Shown piece by piece: positions 58,606 through 64,000 of a stretch of DNA of 64,000 nt. Under the pieces are notes generated by a model. The model saw nothing but the letters and a program-made list of their open reading frames with translations, was not told the DNA's origin and made no database searches. Both the position numbers and the translations under genes were made by a program. The stretch's first letter is position 1. Every line of letters starts with the position of its first letter. Source of the stretch: Gonocerus acuteangulatus. Lineage: Eukaryota > Arthropoda > Insecta > Hemiptera > Coreidae. Location of the stretch: NCBI GenBank assembly GCA_946811695.1, contig OX328123.1:14746038-14810037 (forward strand). The letters are read 5' to 3'.

Positions 58606-59870
58606 ATAATAATTATGTTTATATTTAGAATAAAAAATCTCTATTTATAGGAAAAATATGAATTATCCTCCTTTAAATGCTCCTTTTCATTCTTTACAAT
58701 TAATTAATTTGAAAGAAAAGGCATTTGCCCTATGCTTGCTGGAAAGGGAGATTAATCCCAAAAAATCTGAATTATGTATAAGAAGAAGTTAAATTTTAAA
58801 CACATGTCTCAGTCTGCTATCTGCCAAATAGGCCAGATCTCAAAAGCATATGAGCAGTGTGTATTTCAATCTGCTTTCGACCATTGTTCTAGTAAGATTT
58901 CTCTCTGTGTATTTGGACATTGGTCAGAGCATTCGATCAGTGGGTGTTTTAGTCGGCCAAATCTCAATGTGTGTCAGAACACTTGGTACATTAAAGTATT
59001 GTGGTACTGTGATTAAGACATATGAGAACTTGGACATCAATCCACCAATTGATTGATCCGGTTTATTCAAGGATCACCTAGAGGACCGCTCAGCCCTTTG
59101 GTCATCCCTCCAATTAGAGTGACATTGGATAAGGCTATGTAAGTATAAAATACTACTGATTTTATTGTGACCTCTCTTAAATAATAAGAATTACTTGTAT
59201 TTACGCTTTTAAAACCCAACCATATTACTTCTCATTGCTGGAGCACCATCTTTAGCAAGTGACCAAATATTTCAAATAGAAATTTCTTTTTCTTGAGAAA
59301 AAATGAGCAAAGTATTAAATATGGATTCTCCCCCTTTATCGATTTCCAATTTGTGTGCAAATAATAAGTGTTTACACATTTTTTTTTTCTTTTATGAATC
59401 GGACATAAAGCCGATTTCATCTATTCTTCTTGGCAATGTATTATCATTATAAGGAATTTTTTTGTTGATATCTGACAATTTCAATGCATTAACTTTTCAA
59501 TCGATTTATAGAAAGAAGAAGAAATTCTTTATTTAAAACAAAACAAAGTTGGCTGCATAAATATATTGGGTTGCTAGATACACAGCGTACTTATCAATCT
59601 TTTGCAAATTCATTTCAGTTGGTTAAAATGTTTTTGTTTTTTTAATTAATGCTGATAAAATAAATGTTGATGATGAATTTATTAAAAAATCATTTTTGAA
59701 TGAAATTTCATATTTTTTGTACTTTTGTAGGATGGCCTAAATTTGGTGAAATGAATTTCGAAAGATTGGTAAGCAGCTGTTTAGCTCCAGTATAACGGAC
59801 AGCTTAGCTGCCTGTAAGGCTCTAAACAACCCAATGACTACGTCAAAACTGGTCAGGGAATTTGAAATGG
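58606..59870. other. Downstream flank of ANKRD13, no gene seen
   Basis: AT-rich sequence with a short relic of SINE family B (58705-58765). Open frames here are short and unrecognised. Confidence 0.5.
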
Positions 59871-59887
59871 AACTTAATGAATTTCTT

Positions 59888-60600
59888 TTAAGGTCTTGAA
59901 CAATATAGTCCCTTCTTCTGAATGATTCTTAAAATAAGGTGGGTTGAGATGCGCTGGGAACGCCTGAACTGAAAGCTGTATCCCTCCGCAACGTTGGTTA
60001 ACGCTAATAGACCTGCTTGGCTGGTGCTTTTTTTCTGCCGTTGCTCCTTTTCTGCTGCAAGTAAGTACGCTGGCTTCAACCTGTCGAGTGAAACTGTGAC
60101 TTTCTTCTCGCCTATGCCAGTGGTGTAGGTCTTGTCTCCACATGCGATGACTCTATATGGACCTGAATAGGGAGGAACAAGTGGTTTCCGCAAGGAATCT
60201 TCACGCAGGAATACATGCGAGCCCTCTGGCACGGTATACAAGATCTTGTCCATTCTCCTACATTTCGGTTCATACTTGGCCAATAGAAACGCTGTGCAAC
60301 CAGTTTTCTTGAAGCGTTTACACCAGGGTGGCTTAAATTATGTATTCTCTCGAACGCTGGCTTACGAAAGGCAAGAGGAAGATATGGACGTGCCCTAGGT
60401 GTACCCATCTCACATAGCACGGATTCGTCGCATCCGGGTATCTTTACCAGCTTCAGCTCGCACTTTCTTAACTGCTTCAGCTCCTGCAGTTCAGGAAACA
60501 ATCTTTTGAGCGGCAGCAAGAGCATGAAAATCGTCCGGAGTATTAAAGCTGTCCAGCCTTGAAAGTGCATCCGCTACAATATTTGACTGTCCGAATTAAT
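59888..60600 (-). pseudogene. gypsy RNase H tail and integrase ends
   Basis: NIVADALSRLDSFNTPDDFH (the RNase H C-terminal motif) leads to FERIHNLSHPGVNASRKLVA and RFYWPSMNRNVGEWTRSCIP, then CQRA; this is the His2Cys2 integrase finger. A second frame gives EGSHVFLREDSLRKPLVPPY, SGPYRVIACGDKTYTTGIGE and VTVSLDRLKPAYLL, the GPY/F module. The two overlap at CCAGAGGGCTCGC, so the whole catalytic core was deleted at this point. Confidence 0.82.
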
Positions 60601-60612
60601 GTACTATGTTAG

Positions 60613-61065
60613 TCATAAACTGACTAATAAAATCAGGGTGCCTAACACGTCTAGGTGGTGCTGTGTCATCCTTCTGAGTGAACGCGTGAACCAAGGGTTG
60701 GTGGACGATGGCTGCCTTAGGAATGCACCGACGGTAGAAATTAAGTCAACAAGTTTGCAATTGTGCATGTCAACTACCAGCTGATGATAACTGAGGAAGT
60801 CTGCACCAAGTATTGCACGCCCAACATCGGCAATGATGAAGGTCCAGCGGTAGGGTTTGCGAAGTCCTAAGTCAAGAACCCTTGAACTTTCACCGTATGT
60901 AGCGATGCTCATATTGTTAGCAACAAGCTTGAAATTTGTTGGCTCCAAGCGAGAATTCCGAGGGTGAGGAATAATGGAAACAGCTGCTCCTGTGTCAACA
61001 AGAAAACGCTGTCCAGTCTTCCGATCTGCAATAAAAAGTCGACGGTGTGATGGATGCGGCCTCAT
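60613..61065 (-). pseudogene. gypsy aspartic protease
   Basis: RLFIADRKTGQRFLVDTGAA with the catalytic D-T-G, then SIIP, and the second motif AILGADFLSYHQLVVD. After LRRMTQHHLDVLGT the frame runs into unrelated sequence where the RT should begin. Confidence 0.85.
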
Positions 61066-61093
61066 CCATCACCAGATTCAGTTTAAAGGTTTG

Positions 61094-61967
61094 CTATCCC
61101 AGGGCTGAGGGGGAAGAACAGGGCTGATTGCATTTCCTGGCCTTTGTCTTGAACCGCTGATGATAAAAACAGAGCTCTCTTGAACGGAATTTCGATCTAA
61201 TCGTGACCCGGTTTCGACTAGTGCTGCGCTGATGCTGACTGCGAGAATGCGACTCTAATCGGAGTTCAGTGACTTCCGCTCGCAAACGCTCCAATTCCTT
61301 AAAAATGAGTGCGTTGCTGGACAAACTTACCTGCGATTCTGCAACATCTCCTGCAGCGAATACTTCGGGCTGCTCAACCTCTGCAATCTTGTCCGCACAC
61401 TCTCCAAGCTTATTCAACTCTTCTTGTCCCGTTGCGAACAGAATTCTTTGCATGCAGCTCGGCAGATTCCTCATCTACAAAGTACTAATTACTTTTTCGC
61501 TGACTATACTACCAGCCTGCTGACGCATCTGCCTTAACAACTGATTAGGCTTGAGATCCCCCAACTGTGTTTCTCCAAGCATCTTCTCAATCCGTTTACG
61601 TTCAGAATCACCATAAATATTCAATAGGCGGGTCTTCAATTCTTCATAGGGTGTCTTGCCAGTGCTGTCAATGATGTCCGCAACCTGTGTCAAAGTATCA
61701 AAATCCGAACCAGCAATCACCGCATGGTAACGAATATGGGAAGAGGTGATATTTGAAGTGGAAAAAAAAAACGGCTTCAATCTGGGCGAACTACAATTTG
61801 GGGTTTGTCTTCCAAAACTGAGGAATCCGGTTCGTTGCACCTTTGAACGCAGTAATCTCGGCATCGAGTGGTGGCAAACCCTGCGGGAACGCAACGTGTG
61901 GTGGAAGTGCGGTATTGGTCTGCTGCTCTAAGGCAGTCCTCGCTGCTTCCAATTCCTCGTCTGACAT
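61094..61967 (-). pseudogene. gypsy Gag
   Basis: Starts at MSDEELEAARTALEQQ (ATG 61967-61965), through PPHVAFPQGLPPLD, IPQFWKTNPKL, then in the next frame TSNITSSHIRYHAVIAGSDF, YEELKTRLLNIYGDSE, LGDLKPNQLLRQMRQQAGS and SCMQRILFATGQEELNKLGE. It ends with a zinc-knuckle-like CFYHQRFKTKARKC. Breaks: a TAG where Trp is expected after NPKL, a frameshift in a poly-T run near 61765, and another TAG for Trp before MRNLPS (61477-61475). Confidence 0.82.
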
Positions 61968-62569
61968 AGTTCTAATTTGCACAAAGAATTTACTAAAACG
62001 GGGTCGCCACTTATTGGGATCTTGACAGAAGGTCCCCAATAATGCGTGTCTTCAAATGTAAAAATAAACAATTCTTTTATTCATAAAATAATAATATTGA
62101 CTCCATAAAAATAATAACTTTTCTTCTAAAATAATAATTAAGAAATAAAGTATAAAGTCCTCTGGTAGGTAAAATTAAATAATAAAAATGTCTTTGACTT
62201 GTGCAGAAAGAGTTATAAATATCCTGGTCGAGATGACGTCAGCAGTGTTCTGCCAGAATGAGATGCTGATCCTCGATGCTGGGATAGCTGTGCGTATTGC
62301 AGCCTCTTTGGCAGGCGGTAAACCGGCGCGAGAAGTAACACCGGAGTCGCTCATAGATTTAGAAAGAACTTCCTTTCTAAATGTACGCTAATATTTTTCA
62401 AAAACTCTCCCGACGTCCCACCTAGTATTTTCCCCTGCCCCTTGTGTATGTATCCTTCCATTAACACCTTTCTCTCCTTTCCTGTCATAAACTGGCCTTT
62501 TGATCCCAACCGACCTTTCTCCCACCACCTGGTTTGTTTTCAGTTTCATTTACCTTAGTAGATTTTTTT

Positions 62570-62990
62570 CTTCTTAGACACTTCCACTATGGTGACTTAC
62601 TGTCAACATTGGTCTTCCTCTGTCTCCAGGCATTTCCATAGGTATGTAGTATCTTATTTGTTTGTTATAATTAATTAATGTTACTATTAGCACCTATTTA
62701 CCTATATAAACTTCAACATAATAGCCTTTTTTCTTCTTTTTGTTATGTTTCTTTTGATTTTTATTCTATGAATTTAAGACCAAATTGTTCTTTTATAATA
62801 AGTTAAGTGTATTTATATTTCTGTTACTTATGTCAATTATAAACTTTTTTTTTGTATTAATTTCTGTTTTTCTTGTCATTTTAGCTGACGAAGGCTACCA
62901 ATGAGTAGCCGAAACGTCCAAAATATAAATTTTTTATAAAAAAAATCATATTGAGGTTTCTTTAGCCGAATCCCACCCATTCCATCTTTA
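62570..62990. mobile_element. Hammerhead-bearing element 8
   Basis: Starts near TAGACACTTCCACTATGGTG, matching the loop of element 1 (16548-16617). It continues with the segment shared with element 3 (ATGTTACTATTAGCACCTAT), then an intact ribozyme and the right arm to CCCATTCCATCTTTACT. No left arm is seen, so it may be a single-arm (solo) copy. Confidence 0.72.
62883..62922 (+). ncRNA. Type I hammerhead ribozyme core (intact core)
   Basis: CTGACGA (62885-62891), AGGCTACCAATGAGTAGCC, GAAACGTC (62911-62918), identical in the core to 31141-31174. Flanks ATTTTAG and CAAAAT again allow a bulged stem I. Confidence 0.72.
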
Positions 62991-63308
62991 CTCCTTTCTA
63001 TATCTATGGAGTCGCTATAAAAAATAGCAAGCACTATGTAGTTACTCACGGTTTGAAGCCGGTTACCTCGCTCACTTACTCCAGGCTCTTCTGTGGTGAT
63101 ATACGACAGCGGAATGTGTAATCAGCAGTACCCATTCCTGAACATCTGAATCCATATATATCCATCTAGAAAACAATCCCGTCAATGACAAAATTGACAA
63201 AGAAGTCATCTCCTCAACCTATTCCAACATTTTCCATATCCTCAAAACCTCCCGTTAGGTAATCCCACCCGGTTCGTTGCCCTATTCCCACACACCGTCT
63301 GATCCTTT

Positions 63309-63565
63309 CCTGTACCTGCAATACCCATCGGCAAGTCCTTTATCTTTACCGCCGTCCCTCTGTCCTTACTCCCAGGTCGACTTCTCCCCACCCCTCACCC
63401 CCATCCTCTCCTGTCTAGCCCTGGCCCAATCCTTCCCTGTACCTGCAATATCCATCGGCAAGCCCTTTATCTTTACCGCGGTCTTTACCCTCCGTCCTTA
63501 CTCCCAGCTCCACTTCTCTCCACCCCCTCCCCCCCATCCTCTCCTGTCTAGCCCTGCCCCATCCT
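63309..63565. repeat. Pyrimidine-rich tandem duplication, unit about 125 bp
   Basis: Two copies of CCTGTACCTGCAATAYCCAT, CGGCAAGYCCTTTATCTTTA and CATCCTCTCCTGTCTAGCCC. Strongly C/T-biased. It lies upstream of the hammerhead unit at 63852. A similar C/T-rich stretch is at 62400-62560. Confidence 0.78.
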
Positions 63566-63695
63566 TCCAGTCTTCAGAAATGTTCTCTTCTTGAAACGGG
63601 ACAGTTCTCAATAGGTATGTTACTATGACACTTGTACTGTATTCTCTTGGATAACATATACATGTATATTTATTTATATTGCTATTATTATACTA

Positions 63696-63699
<4 letters not shown>

Positions 63700-63746
<47 letters not shown>
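63700..63746. repeat. (TA)n microsatellite
   Basis: About 46 bp of TA repeats, 105 bp upstream of the terminal hammerhead. Confidence 0.95.
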
Positions 63747-63759
<13 letters not shown>

Positions 63760-63851
63760 TTTCAAGCATATAGGTACTCATATTTATGTTAATGTTTCTA
63801 GCCTTTTTTTTTTTTTGTCCTTACCATTGTTATACCATATATGTTTTTACA

Positions 63852-63890
63852 GCCCTGAAGATGGCTTGTATAGCAAGCCGAAACGTTGGC
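63852..63890 (+). ncRNA. Type I hammerhead ribozyme (intact, stem I present)
   Basis: GCC|CTGAAGA|TGGCTTGTATAGCAAGCC|GAAACGTT|GGC. Stem II GGCTTG/CAAGCC (6 bp, 5-nt loop), stem I GCC/GGC, palindromic AACGTT, GTT cleavage triplet. It begins an element that runs out of the window; its 3' flank (63891-64000) matches 55614-55887. Confidence 0.8.
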
Positions 63891-64000
63891 GGCAATAAAT
63901 ATACATTTTAGCAAATGAAATGTGTTTTATTGAATAAGAACACTGACCGAAACCCCGACGATCAACGCTTCCTACTTCCGAACGGTCGACCATATCTTCT

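Larger units (their letters stand above)
59888..62395 (-). mobile_element. Internally deleted Ty3/gypsy retrotransposon
   Basis: On the - strand, in order: a probable 5' LTR (about 62395-62050, with a TATA-like ATATTTATAAC near 62212), gag (61967-61094), protease (61065-60613), the end of RNase H (about 60600-60540), the integrase zinc finger (60420-60270) and the integrase C-terminal GPY/F module (60270-59960). The RT, most of RNase H and the integrase catalytic core are missing. No matching 3' LTR is seen to the left. Confidence 0.85.

Overview
This is AT-rich animal genomic DNA, most likely from an arthropod. The genus cannot be read from the window; the density of Penelope-type, RTE, mariner, piggyBac and tRNA-SINE debris would suit a chelicerate or another large-genome arthropod. 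The genes are split by long introns, so most open frames are either single exons or transposon remains.

Host genes. The main gene runs on the + strand from about 10.45 to 58.45 kb. It is an ANKRD13-family gene (ankyrin repeats, GPCR-chaperone-like domain, four ubiquitin-interacting motifs). I placed 13 coding exons whose splice sites and phases all agree, giving 601 codons plus a stop. There is also an alternative terminal exon and one extra candidate exon. On the - strand at the left edge lie two consecutive exons of a FAPP-type (PLEKHA3/PLEKHA8) PH domain. Two further unassigned - strand candidate exons sit between them and the ANKRD13 start, so the neighbouring genes are probably head to head.

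Mobile DNA, left to right: a TIR element full of GATTACA-like repeats carrying a LINE and a SINE (1.3-4.7 kb); a mariner with a nested foldback (5.8-7.1 kb); a transposase-bearing foldback (13.1-14.0 kb); a LINE remnant (17.3-18.9 kb); a 1.07-kb giant foldback (21.9-23.0 kb); an RTE LINE (23.3-25.1 kb); two inverted copies of a low-complexity family (26-28 and 35.5-38.6 kb); a decayed copia (41.6-43 kb); mariner fragments (47.0 and 53.4 kb); five TTAA-flanked piggyBac-like elements, one keeping a piggyBac cysteine-rich tail; a pogo/Tigger-like element (57.4-58.0 kb); and an internally deleted Ty3/gypsy element (59.9-62.4 kb).

Most interesting signal. At least nine sites match the catalytic core of type I hammerhead ribozymes (CTGANGA, hairpin stem II, GAAAC, then GTH), with several decayed ones. 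Most lie in the arms of inverted-repeat elements; two of these elements have clear 12-13-bp target-site duplications. In the best copies a 3-4-bp stem I also forms, and stem III is a self-complementary ACGT, ACATGT or AACGTT, as expected for hammerheads that act as dimers. Hammerheads are known from Penelope-like elements and retrozymes. Here they are unusually dense, lie in opposed arms, and many are inside introns of one host gene.
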